From Hyphomicrobiales bacterium (GTDB lineage: Bacteria > Pseudomonadota > Alphaproteobacteria > Rhizobiales > JAJFHB01): a DNA stretch of 64,000 nucleotides. Below, piece after piece: positions 43,592-53,363 of this stretch. The notes under the pieces are model-generated. The model was not told the DNA's origin. It worked only from the letters and a program-made list of their open reading frames with translations, and ran no database searches. Location of the stretch: the NCBI GenBank assembly GCA_021775755.1, contig JAJFHE010000062.1, forward strand, positions 62,001 through 126,000, in the 5' to 3' direction. The translations under genes were made by a program, and so were the position numbers. The stretch's first letter is position 1; the number at the start of each line of letters is the position of its first letter.

Positions 43592-45529
43592 ATGCGGCAA
43601 CTGTCGGTACAGGACAGGGAGAGATTTGGCGGGGCGCACGGCGAACTTGGCCAGCTCGGCACCTATCGCCGGCTGTTACCCTATTTCTGGCCGGCCGGGC
43701 GTGGCGATCTGAAAATCCGGGTTGTCGCGGCCATGGTGTGTCTGGTGTTCGCCAAACTCATTACGGTGGTCTTTCCGTTCGCCTACAAGGCCGCGGTCGA
43801 TGCGCTGACCGGCATGCCGGGGGAAGCCGCTCCCGAACTGACCGCGACGGTGCTCGTCGTCGTGCCGTTGGCCATGATCATCGCCTACGGCGCCGGGCGG
43901 GCGCTGATGGTTGTGTTCACGCAGCTGCGCGACGGGTTGTTCGCCAAGGTCGCGCAACATGCGGTGCGCGCGCTGGCGGTCCAGACCTTCGAGCATCTGC
44001 ACCGGCTGTCTCTCAGGTTTCATCTGGAACGCCGAACCGGAGGCTTGAGCCGCGTTATCGAGCGCGCCATCAAGGCGATTGAGATCATCCTTCGGTTTTC
44101 GCTCTTTAACACATTTCCCACGCTGCTTGAGCTCGCCTTCGTGTGCGCCATTCTCGCGTGGTACTTCAACATTTTGTTCGCTCTGGTCGTCGGGGTCACC
44201 GTCATCGCCTATGTCTGGTACACCTATGTCGCCACGGAATGGCGCATCGAAATCCGGCGACTGATGAATGAAGCGGACACCGAGGCGAACAGCAAGGCAA
44301 TCGACAGCCTGCTGAACTTCGAGACGGTGAAGTATTTCGCGAACGAACGCCATGAGTCGGAACGCTTCGACAGCTCGATGATTTCCTACGAGCGCAACGC
44401 CACCAAGACCTATACCTCGCTTGCCTGGCTCAACGGCGGGCAGGCGGCGATCTTCTCCATCGGCATGACGATCTGCATGGTCATGGCCGCGCGCGGCGTC
44501 GCCGACGGTTCCATGACGATCGGCGACTTCGTCATGATCAACGCGTTCCTCATTCAGCTCTACATACCGCTCAACTTTCTCGGTACCGTTTACCGCGACA
44601 TCAAGCAGGGGCTGATCGACGTGGAGATGATGTTCGATCTGTTGAGCGTAGAGCCGGAAATCGAAGATCACGCCGACGCACGGGATCTGGAGATCACCGA
44701 CGCGGTGATTGAGTTCGAGAATGTCCGTTTTGCCTATGATCCCGAGCGTTCGATCCTCAAGGACGTAAGCTTCACGGTTCCCGCCGGCAGCACGACCGCG
44801 GTGGTCGGGCCGAGCGGCGCCGGCAAGTCGACGATATCGCGTCTGCTGTTCCGCTTTTACGAGGCCACGTCAGGCGCCATCCGGATCGACGGCCAGGATG
44901 TCAACGACGTCACCCAGGCGACCCTGCGCCAGCATGTCGGTATGGTGCCCCAGGATACGGTGCTCTTCAACGACACGGTTTTGTACAACATCCGGTACGG
45001 CCGACCGGACGCGAGCGATGAAGAGGTGTTCGAGGCCGCGCGGCTTGCACAGATCCATGATTTTGTAACGAGCCTGCCGGAGGGATACAGCTCGATGGTT
45101 GGCGAGCGCGGTCTGAAGTTGTCCGGTGGCGAGAAACAGCGCGTCGCCATCGCCCGCACCATCCTGAAGGGCCCGCCCATCCTGCTTCTCGACGAGGCCA
45201 CATCGTCGCTCGATACCCATACCGAACAGGACATACAGACGGCCCTGCGCCAGATTTCAAAGGGCCGCACGACCCTTGTCATTGCTCACCGGCTCTCGAC
45301 CGTTGTCGATGCCGATGAAATCATCGTGCTCGACGAGGGGCGAATTGTAGAACGTGGCTCGCACGGCTCGCTGCTGGCAATGGATGGTTTGTATGCCAGT
45401 CTGTGGAACCGCCAGCGCGAGGCCGACGAGGCGCGTCAACGCCTTGCCGAGGCCATCGAAAACGATCCGACACTTGTGGAACCCGGCGACGTTGCCGATC
45501 GCGTTCGTGTGCGGGTGGGGTTGCCGTGA
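43592..45529 (+). CDS. Atm1-like ABC exporter (ATP-binding/permease)
   Basis: A 645-residue half-transporter. A six-helix membrane domain (about 35-340) is followed by an ATPase domain (about 400-630) with Walker A GPSGAGKST, signature LSGGEKQRVAIARTILK and Walker B PILLLDEATSSLD, followed by HTEQDIQ. The signature region is close to mitochondrial Atm1/ABCB7 and bacterial Atm1, which export glutathione-linked metal or sulfur species from the cytoplasm. ATG 43592 is used because the 88 codons before it are an out-of-frame reading across the LysM gene end. It precedes psd and pssA but is not known to act with them. Confidence 0.88.
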   Translation: MRQLSVQDRERFGGAHGELGQLGTYRRLLPYFWPAGRGDLKIRVVAAMVCLVFAKLITVVFPFAYKAAVDALTGMPGEAAPELTATVLVVVPLAMIIAYGAGRALMVVFTQLRDGLFAKVAQHAVRALAVQTFEHLHRLSLRFHLERRTGGLSRVIERAIKAIEIILRFSLFNTFPTLLELAFVCAILAWYFNILFALVVGVTVIAYVWYTYVATEWRIEIRRLMNEADTEANSKAIDSLLNFETVKYFANERHESERFDSSMISYERNATKTYTSLAWLNGGQAAIFSIGMTICMVMAARGVADGSMTIGDFVMINAFLIQLYIPLNFLGTVYRDIKQGLIDVEMMFDLLSVEPEIEDHADARDLEITDAVIEFENVRFAYDPERSILKDVSFTVPAGSTTAVVGPSGAGKSTISRLLFRFYEATSGAIRIDGQDVNDVTQATLRQHVGMVPQDTVLFNDTVLYNIRYGRPDASDEEVFEAARLAQIHDFVTSLPEGYSSMVGERGLKLSGGEKQRVAIARTILKGPPILLLDEATSSLDTHTEQDIQTALRQISKGRTTLVIAHRLSTVVDADEIIVLDEGRIVERGSHGSLLAMDGLYASLWNRQREADEARQRLAEAIENDPTLVEPGDVADRVRVRVGLP

Positions 45530-45571
45530 GCCTCTCGTCTGTGCTGAAAGAACTCCGCATGCCCCAAGGGA

Positions 45572-46276
45572 GTGAGTAATTTGCTCGATTCAATCAAATC
45601 GGTTCTGGTCCCGGTGCACCGGGACGGTCACAAGTTCATTGCGATGTTCGCCGGCGCGACACTCGTGCTGTTCTGGATATCCGACCCGCTCGGCTGGATC
45701 GGGGTCATATTGACCCTTTGGTGCGCCTATTTTTTCCGCGATCCCGAGCGCGTGACACCGGTGCGCGACGGCCTCATTATTTCGCCCGCGGACGGGCGCA
45801 TATCGGCCATTGAGGATGTCATGCCGCCAGCGGAGCTCGACCTGCCGGCAGAGAGTTGCGTGCGCATCTCCGTGTTCATGAATGTGTTCGATGTGCATGT
45901 GAACCGCGCTCCCGCGCCTGGCACGGTTTTGAAGATGGCCTATGTGCCGGGAAAATTCATCAACGCCGAACTGGATAAGGCGAGCGAGGACAATGAGCGC
46001 CTCGCGCTGACCCTGGACGTTGCAAAGAACCGCAGGCTCGGCGTGGTACAGATTGCCGGGCTCGTGGCGCGGCGTATTGTGCCCTTCGTCAAGGAAGGCG
46101 ATACATTGGGCACCGGAGAGCGCTTCGGTCTGATCCGCTTCGGCAGCCGGGTGGACGTCTACCTGCCGCCGGGGCACAATGCGCAGGCCGCCATCGGCCA
46201 GCGCGCCGTTGCCGGCGAAACGGTGCTGGCGGACCTGAAGTCGCGCGAGGCGGAACGGGTAGCGCGCCGCAGCTGA
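45572..46276 (+). CDS. psd: Phosphatidylserine decarboxylase, short form
   Basis: A 234-residue pyruvoyl enzyme that decarboxylates phosphatidylserine to phosphatidylethanolamine at the inner membrane. It has hydrophobic segments near 25-60, [21 protein letters not shown], and the self-cleavage site RFGSRVD (the serine in FGS becomes the pyruvoyl group). The length is that of the short Rhizobium-type enzyme. The start is GTG 45572 or TTG 45581; the latter has GGGAG at better spacing. It is followed 26 bases later by pssA, giving a phosphatidylethanolamine operon. Confidence 0.92.
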   Translation: MSNLLDSIKSVLVPVHRDGHKFIAMFAGATLVLFWISDPLGWIGVILTLWCAYFFRDPERVTPVRDGLIISPADGRISAIEDVMPPAELDLPAESCVRISVFMNVFDVHVNRAPAPGTVLKMAYVPGKFINAELDKASEDNERLALTLDVAKNRRLGVVQIAGLVARRIVPFVKEGDTLGTGERFGLIRFGSRVDVYLPPGHNAQAAIGQRAVAGETVLADLKSREAERVARRS

Positions 46277-46302
46277 GCCGGCGGCACAACTGGAAACGGA
46301 CC

Positions 46303-47184
46303 ATGGCAGGCTTTCACGATTTCGAACCGCGGCGTGCGGCGCGCGAACAGCGCTATCGCCGCTTCCGGCTGATACCGATCCGCATCCTGTTGCCCAACGT
46401 CATAACCCTGCTTGCCCTGTGCAGCGGCGTAACCGCCATCCGCATGGCGACCGAGGGTCGCTTCGAACTTGCCGTGGCGGCCATCATACTGGCGACCTTG
46501 CTCGATGCACTCGATGGCCGCGTGGCACGGCTGCTCAAGGGTACGTCACGCTTCGGTGCGGAACTCGATTCTCTGGCCGACTTTGTTAATTTCGGCGTTG
46601 CGCCAGCCATGGTGGTCTATTTGTGGTCGCTGCAGTCCATGAAATCGCTTGGCTGGGTTGTCTGTCTGGCACTGGCGATCTGCTGCGCGGCCCGCCTTGC
46701 GCGCTTCAATATGGCGCTCGACGACCCCGACAAACCGGCCTGGACCGGAGGCTTTTTTACCGGCGTTCCGGCCCCTGCGGGAGCGGGTCTTGCTCTCCTG
46801 CCCATGTATCTCGGCTTTCTCGGCATCATTGACGGTCCCACAGTGGCACCTGCCATTCTGCTTTACACCGCCTTTGTCGGCTTCTTAATGGTGAGCCAGA
46901 TACCGACGTTCTCCGGAAAAGGGTCGGGGAACCGGATCCGCCGCGATCTCGTCATGCCGGCGATTTTGATCAGCGTTCTGTTTGTTGCGATGCTTCTGAG
47001 CTATCCCTGGATCATGCTGTCGGTCATGGCCGTGCTCTATCTCGCCTTGCTTCCGGTGGGCCACTGGCGCTACCAGAAACTCGCCGCACAGCATGAAGCT
47101 GATACGGCTGACGCAGACACGGAGCTTGAAGGCGGGGAGAAGCCTGCCATCGAGGCGGAAAAGTCAAATGACAAGGCCGATTGA
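46303..47184 (+). CDS. pssA: CDP-diacylglycerol--serine O-phosphatidyltransferase
   Basis: A 293-residue membrane enzyme making phosphatidylserine from CDP-diacylglycerol and serine. The CDP-alcohol phosphotransferase motif (D-G-x2-A-R-x8-G-x3-D-x3-D) spans DGRVARLLKGTSRFGAELDS and its next Asp, near residues 69-91. About eight membrane helices follow. The C-terminal tail is acidic and Lys/Glu-rich. It is downstream of psd, so PS made here is passed to Psd. Length and motifs fit the type II (Bacillus-like) PssA of Rhizobiales. Confidence 0.93.
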   Translation: MAGFHDFEPRRAAREQRYRRFRLIPIRILLPNVITLLALCSGVTAIRMATEGRFELAVAAIILATLLDALDGRVARLLKGTSRFGAELDSLADFVNFGVAPAMVVYLWSLQSMKSLGWVVCLALAICCAARLARFNMALDDPDKPAWTGGFFTGVPAPAGAGLALLPMYLGFLGIIDGPTVAPAILLYTAFVGFLMVSQIPTFSGKGSGNRIRRDLVMPAILISVLFVAMLLSYPWIMLSVMAVLYLALLPVGHWRYQKLAAQHEADTADADTELEGGEKPAIEAEKSNDKAD

Positions 47185-47220
47185 GGCCGTTAGACCGTTT
47201 CCAAATGAACGTAAGGCGGT

Positions 47221-47568
47221 CTAGCACGCGTGTGCGTCGAGGCACACCTGATGGTCGTCGCCGCACTGATGCGCGACACCTTCTCGGCCCCCAAGGCGTG
47301 ACTCGCAGCGGCTGCGCGCGGTTGAGCAGTAGCTCATATCTGCTTCCCCGCACTGCATCGGTTCGGGTTGGCGCATGCACGCTGTGTAGTCGCTGTAGCA
47401 AACCGTGCGCCACGACTCCACACCCTGGGCGCCATCGCTGCAGATGCTGTAATTTTGCCAGCACGCCCGCCGGTCATCGCGTGGCGCGGCACCCACGGGC
47501 CCCGCTGCGCCAATCGTGAGCGCGGCGCAAAATGAAACGAGCACAGATTTTCTCAACAGCCGGCACAT
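47221..47568 (-). CDS. Small exported cysteine-rich protein
   Basis: A 115-residue protein I do not recognise. GGGAGGAAAG precedes the ATG at 47568. Residues 1-28 form a signal peptide (LLRKSVLVSFCAALTIGAAG, then PVGAA). The mature protein of about 87 residues has ten Cys in repeated C-x5/7-C pairs, e.g. CWQNYSIC, CYSDYTAC, CGEADMSYC, CGDDHQVC and CLDAHAC. This suggests a five-disulfide secreted or periplasmic protein. It is convergent with pssA and lies downstream of the PLP-enzyme gene on the same strand, separated by hairpin repeats. Confidence 0.65.
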   Translation of the reverse strand: MCRLLRKSVLVSFCAALTIGAAGPVGAAPRDDRRACWQNYSICSDGAQGVESWRTVCYSDYTACMRQPEPMQCGEADMSYCSTARSRCESRLGGREGVAHQCGDDHQVCLDAHAC

Positions 47569-47611
47569 TCCGCTTTCCTCCCCGGTCCGCAGGGAAGTTA
47601 TGCAGGTTTGC

Positions 47612-47661
47612 CCGGCATTGGCAAATGCCGGTGGAGCCCGCATTGGCAAATGCCGGTGGAG
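47612..47661. repeat. Two-copy hairpin repeat
   Basis: The 22-base unit starting GCATTGGCAAATGCCGG occurs at 47615-47636 and 47640-47661 (period 25). Copy one forms an 8-bp stem, CCGGCATT (47612-47619) and AATGCCGG (47624-47631), with a GGCA loop. It sits 5 to 54 bases after the stop of the PLP-enzyme gene and could end its transcript. No U-tract follows. Confidence 0.65.
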
Positions 47662-47665
47662 ATTG

Positions 47666-48883
47666 TCAGCCGAGCACGCGGTCGAGGTCGGCGCAGAGAT
47701 CTTCCGCATCCTCCAGCCCGATCGACACTCTGAACACGCCATCGCCCGCGTAGGCACGATAGCTTTCCAGCTGATCTCCGCTCAGCCGGAACGATGTTGT
47801 CATCAGATCGTCCGTTCCCATCCAGAAGATCAGGCTGCGATGGTGGCCGAGAGAAACCGCGTAGTGAAAGATCTGCAGCTCCTTTGCCATACGGTCGGCG
47901 ACGGCCGGGCCGTCTTCCACCTGAAACGTGAGCATCGCGGAAAAATTGTCCATCTGACGCCGTGCAAGGTCGTGCTGAGGGTGCGATGCAAGCCCTGGAT
48001 ACATGACACGGGTGACACTCTTGTGGCTTTCCAGGAACTGCGCCACCGCCAGCGCGGTTTCGCCATGCGCGCGCATGCGCAACGGCAGTGTGGCGCAACC
48101 GCGCATGATCAGCCAGGCATTGAACGGGCTGAGGATGCCGCCATAGTGAATGGCGGCCTCAAGCCGCAGTGCCGAGATGTCCTGTTTTGAGCCCAGTACC
48201 GCGCCGCCAACGGCATCGCCGTGACCGCCGATATACTTTGTCAGAGAGTGGAAAACATAATCGGCGCCGTGTTCAATCGGGCGCGTGGCGATGGGGGTCG
48301 CAAACGTCGAATCGACGGCAACCTTGATGTTTGCGTCATGGGCGTGCGCGAGTTCGGAAATCGCTGCGATGTCGCACAGCCGGACAAGCGGATTGGCCGG
48401 CGTTTCAAGCAGCACCATGCGTGTGTTGGCCTTAAGCGCGGCGGCAACGTTGGTGGGGTCGGACGTGTCGACGGCGGTTACCTCGATGCCCATACGCGGC
48501 AGCGTATCGCGCACAAGTTCCGCGACGCCGGCATAGTTCGTGTCGGAGGTGACGAGGTGGTCGCCTTGCGACAGCACGCTCAGCAGCAGGCCGCTCCCCG
48601 CCGCCATGCCCGAGGCAAAGCACAGGCACGCCTCGGCATTCTCGAGCGACGCCAGTTTGCGCTCCAGTTGCGCCACCGTCGGATTGCCCCAGCGCGTATA
48701 GAGGAAGCCCGAATTTTCATCGAGGTCATGTGCGGAAAAGCCTGATGCCTCTTCCGTCGCAAAGGTTGTCGACATGACGAGGTTGGGGGCGGAAGCGCCG
48801 GTAACAGGGTCGATACCTTCTCCGGCGTGGACTGCACGCGTCCGCAGTCCGCCCTCGATGGGCGTGTTGTGTCTCTGGCTCAT
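47666..48883 (-). CDS. Trans-sulfuration PLP enzyme (cystathionine gamma-synthase/lyase family)
   Basis: A 405-residue Cys/Met-metabolism PLP enzyme. The PLP lysine is in HSLTKYIGGHGD (the SxTKY motif, near 214). Other family stretches are YTRWGNPT, FASGMAAGSG, DTNYAGV and MSTTFA. It catalyses gamma-replacement or elimination in methionine/cysteine metabolism; methionine gamma-lyase, cystathionine gamma-lyase and O-acetylhomoserine sulfhydrylase cannot be separated by eye. It is a lone gene between the RND operon and the Cys-rich protein gene. No SAM riboswitch was seen upstream. Confidence 0.88.
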   Translation of the reverse strand: MSQRHNTPIEGGLRTRAVHAGEGIDPVTGASAPNLVMSTTFATEEASGFSAHDLDENSGFLYTRWGNPTVAQLERKLASLENAEACLCFASGMAAGSGLLLSVLSQGDHLVTSDTNYAGVAELVRDTLPRMGIEVTAVDTSDPTNVAAALKANTRMVLLETPANPLVRLCDIAAISELAHAHDANIKVAVDSTFATPIATRPIEHGADYVFHSLTKYIGGHGDAVGGAVLGSKQDISALRLEAAIHYGGILSPFNAWLIMRGCATLPLRMRAHGETALAVAQFLESHKSVTRVMYPGLASHPQHDLARRQMDNFSAMLTFQVEDGPAVADRMAKELQIFHYAVSLGHHRSLIFWMGTDDLMTTSFRLSGDQLESYRAYAGDGVFRVSIGLEDAEDLCADLDRVLG

Positions 48884-48951
48884 GCATCAGCTCCCAAACA
48901 TCGTGGTCAAGCGGAGCGTTCTATCGCAAAAAGCCGTGCGAGCCGAGACTA

Positions 48952-51900
48952 TTATTCCGCCGCGTCGGGCAGGGCGTCGGGTCTGAGAGGGGCGGTGCCG
49001 GATTTGGCTGAGGGATCATCGGAATTGGCCGCTTCGGCAGTGAGATCGCCAACAGGGGGAGGTCCGCGCCGGCCGAGGATACGGCGCGAGCGGTAATGGG
49101 CCCTCAGCGCCCGGTAGCGGGCACGATAAACCGTAGGTGCCGCGATCCACACGGGCGTCAGCACAAGCGTAAGCAAAGTCGCGAATGTAAGACCGGATAT
49201 GATCGCCGTCGACAGCTGCACCCACCACACCGATGTGACGCTGCCCATCTGCACGGAGCGGGCGAAGAAATCGACATTGACCTGCAGCGCCATCGGCAGG
49301 AGCCCGAAGACCGTTGTGACCGTCGTCAGAATAACCGGGCGCAGACGCTGGGCGGATGTGCGCAGGACTGCATCGATGACGTGGAAGCCCGATTCCCGCA
49401 GCCGGTGATAGGTGTCGATCAGCACGATGGAATTGTTGACGACGATGCCGGCTAGCGCGACCACGCCCGTGCCGGTCATGATGACCGAAAACGGTTGCCC
49501 GGTAATGATCATGCCGAGCATGACGCCAACCACCGACAGCATGACGGTGAACAGCGTAATGGCGGTGTGAAAGAAGCTGTTGAACTGCGTCACCAGGATC
49601 AAGAACATGATGAAGAGTGCCGCCAGCATTGCCCGGGCGAGAAATGCCGACGACTCTTTCTGTTCTTCATCGGCGCCGCGGAACCTGAACGTCACGCCCT
49701 CCGGCCACTCCTGGGCCGCGAGCCATGCCGACAGTTCGCGAACCTTGTCGTCCGCCAGCACACCTTCAGCCGTATTGGCTTTGACAAAGACGGCGGGGAT
49801 GCCGTCCTTGCGCACGATAGAGTCGATGGCCGGACGTGCTTCGCGCGACGTGAAGTTCGATACCGGCACCAGGCCTCTGCTGGTGCGGATGCGTAATTCG
49901 TCCAGTTGGTCAACTGAGCGCTGCTCGCGCGGCAGACGCACTCTGATGTCCACCTCATCGCGCGAGTCGTCCGGCCGGTATGTGCCGATCAGCACGCCGT
50001 TTGTGACAAGCTGCACCAGCGCGCCAACGGAAATGATATCGGTGTTGAAACGCCCGGCCTCCGCGCGATTTACGCTGAGAATCCATTCAATGCCGGGTAG
50101 CGGTGAATCGTCCTCGATGTCGATCAGGCCGGTGACGTCGGTTTCAAGGTGCCGGCGGACACGGCGCGCCGTGGCAATTGCCAGATCTCGGTCTTCCGAG
50201 CTCACCTGAAGCCGCAGATCCTTGCCGGTCTGCGGACCGTCCTGACGCTGGCGCACCTCAACGTGAATGCCTGGCAGATGCGCGGTGCGCTCGCGAATTT
50301 CCTGAAGGATCTGCTCGCCCGGCCGGCGTTCCTCGAACGGGCTGAGTTCCACGGTGATCTGGCCGACGATGTCCTTTGGAATATCCAGCCCTGCACCCGA
50401 TCCAGGGCCGCCGCCGTCGATCGTTCCCGCCGCCGTAAAAACCGACTGAACGCCGTCGACCTGAAGGACAATGTCTTCCACTTTTCGGGCGATCTCGAGC
50501 TTCTCGGCTGATGACAGGTTGCCGCGTGCGCGCACCATGACGAGCGCCTGTTTGGGTTCCGTATCGACAAAGAAGGTCACGCCGTTGTTGTATTTACCGA
50601 ATGCGAAAACCGATGCCGCGACGATCAGCATGGCAACCAGGGTGACCCGCGTGGGATGCCTGACCATGAAATCGAGCGACTTCACATAGGCGCCCGTGAG
50701 CCCTCCGATTGCCTTGAGGTCGCCGGTCTGTTCGCCAGCCAGTTGTTGCAACGCATCGGCATCGCCGCCCTCCGTCTTGCCGAACAGCGTGCCCATGACA
50801 GGCAGGAACACCATGGCCGTGACGAGAGCGGCGGTGAGCACGATGATCACGGTAATCGGCAGATAGCTCATGAACTCGCCGGGCACGCCAGGCCAGAACA
50901 GCATCGGCAAAAAAGCCGCCAGGGTCGTTCCGGTCGATGAGACGATGGGCCAGAACATGCGCTTGGCGGCAAGAATATAGGCCTCCTGGCGGTGCACCCC
51001 CTCAACCATCTTGCGGTCGGCGTACTCGACTATGACGATGGCGCCGTCAACGAGCATGCCAACGCACAGCACCATGCCGAACATCAACATCATGTTGACG
51101 GTCATGCCAAGCAGATTGACGAGCAGGAAGCCGATCATGAAGGAGGTCGGAATGGCGATACCGACGAACAGGGCCGAGCGCATGCCAAGCGCCGCCACGA
51201 CCATGATCATGACCAGCGCGATGGCGGTAAGAATTGCAGATTGCAGCGACCCCAGAACCTCAAAGATCGTCGTCGATTCATCGATGGCGAAATCGATGTG
51301 AATGGCGTCGGGCCACTGTCGCGATGCTTCCGCGACGATGGCGCGTACCTGCTCGTTGTTGTCGACGATATTGGTGCCGATACGCTTGATCACCTCAATG
51401 GCGATGGCCGGCCGACCGTTGAACCTGGCATAGCGTGTCGGATCGACGAATGTGCGTCGGATTTCCGCGACGTCGCTCAACGTCACAACACGATCGCCGG
51501 AGGTTTTGACGGGCAGCGAATAGACGTCGGCGGCGGTTTCGAACAGGCCGGGTACCTTGACGTTGAAACGCCCGTTCCCCGTATCGAGCGCGCCCGCTGC
51601 AACCAGCCGGTTGTTCTGCGTGACCGCGCCGATCAATTCGGCCTGCGAGATGTTGTAGGACTCAAGACGGACATTATCGATGATAACTTCCAGCAGCTCC
51701 TCGCGCTGGCCGGAAAGGCGCGCCTCGAGTACCGAAGGGATCGCCTCGATCTCGTCCTGCAACTGCCTGGCATGGCGGTAAAGCGTGCGCTCCGGCACCT
51801 CGCCGGAAAGCGACACGATGATTGTCGGGAAGAGGCTGAGATTGACTTCGGTGACCGTCGGCTCTTCCGCGTCCGCGGGCAGCTCGGCCTTTGCGATATC

Positions 51901-52239
51901 GACCTTTTCGCGCACCTTGCGCGCTGCAATTTCAGGATCGAACTCGGCTTCGAATTCGACCAGCAGCGCGGCAAAACCCTGCGCCGAGATCGATGTCAGC
52001 TCCTTGAGCCCTTCCAGGCCGCGAAGCTCCTCTTCCATGGGCCGGGCGAGCAGTCGTTCCGCATCCTCCGGTGACACTCCGGTCAAAGGTATGGCGACAT
52101 AAAGCACAGGCACCTGAATGTCGGGATCGGCCTCCTTCGGGATCGTGATGTATGTCCAGATGCCGGCCAGCACCATGACCACCATCATGGTGAGAACCGT
52201 GCGCGGACGCCGAAGGACGGCTTCGAGCCCCTGCATCAT
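48952..52239 (-). CDS. RND efflux pump, inner-membrane permease
   Basis: A 1095-residue RND transporter with about twelve membrane helices in two repeats, each followed by a large periplasmic porter domain. The starting stretch LRRPRTVLTMMVVMVLAGIW, GMLVDGAIVIVEYADRKM in helix 4, and GVVALAGIVVNNSIVLIDTYH near the end are family marks; the Asp in VDG lies in the proton relay. It is of the AcrB-like drug-efflux type rather than the heavy-metal CusA type. The C-terminal tail (about 1050-1095) is charged and unstructured. Its start overlaps the adaptor stop (ATGA). No outer-membrane channel gene is adjacent. Confidence 0.92.
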   Translation of the reverse strand: MMQGLEAVLRRPRTVLTMMVVMVLAGIWTYITIPKEADPDIQVPVLYVAIPLTGVSPEDAERLLARPMEEELRGLEGLKELTSISAQGFAALLVEFEAEFDPEIAARKVREKVDIAKAELPADAEEPTVTEVNLSLFPTIIVSLSGEVPERTLYRHARQLQDEIEAIPSVLEARLSGQREELLEVIIDNVRLESYNISQAELIGAVTQNNRLVAAGALDTGNGRFNVKVPGLFETAADVYSLPVKTSGDRVVTLSDVAEIRRTFVDPTRYARFNGRPAIAIEVIKRIGTNIVDNNEQVRAIVAEASRQWPDAIHIDFAIDESTTIFEVLGSLQSAILTAIALVMIMVVAALGMRSALFVGIAIPTSFMIGFLLVNLLGMTVNMMLMFGMVLCVGMLVDGAIVIVEYADRKMVEGVHRQEAYILAAKRMFWPIVSSTGTTLAAFLPMLFWPGVPGEFMSYLPITVIIVLTAALVTAMVFLPVMGTLFGKTEGGDADALQQLAGEQTGDLKAIGGLTGAYVKSLDFMVRHPTRVTLVAMLIVAASVFAFGKYNNGVTFFVDTEPKQALVMVRARGNLSSAEKLEIARKVEDIVLQVDGVQSVFTAAGTIDGGGPGSGAGLDIPKDIVGQITVELSPFEERRPGEQILQEIRERTAHLPGIHVEVRQRQDGPQTGKDLRLQVSSEDRDLAIATARRVRRHLETDVTGLIDIEDDSPLPGIEWILSVNRAEAGRFNTDIISVGALVQLVTNGVLIGTYRPDDSRDEVDIRVRLPREQRSVDQLDELRIRTSRGLVPVSNFTSREARPAIDSIVRKDGIPAVFVKANTAEGVLADDKVRELSAWLAAQEWPEGVTFRFRGADEEQKESSAFLARAMLAALFIMFLILVTQFNSFFHTAITLFTVMLSVVGVMLGMIITGQPFSVIMTGTGVVALAGIVVNNSIVLIDTYHRLRESGFHVIDAVLRTSAQRLRPVILTTVTTVFGLLPMALQVNVDFFARSVQMGSVTSVWWVQLSTAIISGLTFATLLTLVLTPVWIAAPTVYRARYRALRAHYRSRRILGRRGPPPVGDLTAEAANSDDPSAKSGTAPLRPDALPDAAE

Positions 52240-53348
52240 TGTGCCGGATTCCCGCCTTCGCGCACCGGCTCGACGCGTTGGCCATCGAGCACGTAGTCCT
52301 GACCGGTGGTGATAACGTCGCTGACCCGTTCAAGACCCGACACCCATGCGCCTTCGCGTTCCTGCGAAAGGATCTTCACGGCGCGGAAGCGAACGACATC
52401 TTCACCGTCGACGGTGCGGACGCCGATTTCGCCCGCGTCGTTCAGGGTGAGCACCGATGAGGGAATGTGATGCGCGCTGCGCGGCTGCAGAGGCACCTGA
52501 ATTTCCGCTGTAATGCCATCTCGCAGGGAAAGGTCGGCGTTGGGCACCTGCAATTCGACGCGGAAGGTGCGTGTGCCTTCGTCGGCGGCCGGCGAAATGA
52601 ACGTAATGAACCCGTCGACGGTTTCTCCCGTGACGAGTTCCGCGGTCGCCGACATGCCGACGCTCAAGGCCGCGATACTGCGTTCGCCCACATGCACAAC
52701 GACAAGCATCGGGTCGAGGTCGATGACCGTTGCGCAATGCCCGCCGACCTGCAGAAAGCTGCCGAGCTCGGCAACCCGCTGCTCGATGATCCCGTCAACC
52801 GGCGCGGTGATCGTCGTATAGGCAACCTCGCGCTCCATGCGTTCCACCGCGGCGCGGGCGGCGTCGTATTTCGCACGCTCCGATGCCCGCCGCGTTTCCG
52901 ATCCGAACTGCTGGTCGGCCAGCCGGTCGGCAGCTTCAAAATCGATGCGCGCGCTTTCCATGCGGGCGCGTTCTTCTGCGAGCTGCGCCTCGCGGGCGCC
53001 AAGGTCGAGCGTGCACAGTATGTCGCCCTCGCCAACCCGCGCTCCGTCCTCAAGCGGCACTTGCTCGATAATGCCGGGCGTGCGGGCACGCACTTCGACA
53101 CGCCGCGAAGCTTCGGTGCGACCGCGCACCCGCAAAACGGAATGCTTCGGTTCCGCCGCGAAGCGCGTGACCTCGACGCGGAACAGGGACGCTTCTTCGA
53201 CGGTTGTGTCGGGCTCGGTTGGTGTTTCGGTGCCGTTCAGCGAGCCGAACAGGGCAGGTATTGCTCCCGATCCGATCCACACGGCGATCGCAACCGTAAA
53301 CAGTACGGCCCAGACGTGGGAGCGGCGAAACTTTGGTTTGACGGTCAT
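52236..53348 (-). CDS. RND efflux periplasmic adaptor (membrane-fusion protein)
   Basis: A 370-residue adaptor. A single N-terminal membrane anchor (WAVLFTVAIAVWIGSGAIPAL) is followed by a lipoyl-like half motif (VRGRTEASRRVEVRARTPG), a coiled-coil hairpin (about 115-190, Glu/Arg-rich), the second lipoyl half (APVDGIIEQR) and a beta-barrel. It links the permease to an outer-membrane channel. The order padR-adaptor-permease on the minus strand and the 4-base stop/start overlap with the permease support one operon. Expression is likely controlled by PadR at the 53977-54003 operator. Confidence 0.9.
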   Translation of the reverse strand: MTVKPKFRRSHVWAVLFTVAIAVWIGSGAIPALFGSLNGTETPTEPDTTVEEASLFRVEVTRFAAEPKHSVLRVRGRTEASRRVEVRARTPGIIEQVPLEDGARVGEGDILCTLDLGAREAQLAEERARMESARIDFEAADRLADQQFGSETRRASERAKYDAARAAVERMEREVAYTTITAPVDGIIEQRVAELGSFLQVGGHCATVIDLDPMLVVVHVGERSIAALSVGMSATAELVTGETVDGFITFISPAADEGTRTFRVELQVPNADLSLRDGITAEIQVPLQPRSAHHIPSSVLTLNDAGEIGVRTVDGEDVVRFRAVKILSQEREGAWVSGLERVSDVITTGQDYVLDGQRVEPVREGGNPAQ

Positions 53349-53363
53349 CTCACGCGGTCCGGA

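Noticed and set aside
47615..47661. Possible CRISPR or REP array
   Set aside because: Only two copies with a 3-base gap; better explained as a duplicated hairpin.
48884..48951. SAM riboswitch ahead of the trans-sulfuration enzyme
   Set aside because: The gap is only 68 bases and shows no conserved SAM-II-like core or paired helices.
50992..52074. Long + strand open frame opposite the RND permease
   Set aside because: Asp/His/Arg-rich nonsense composition; the opposite strand is an excellent RND gene.
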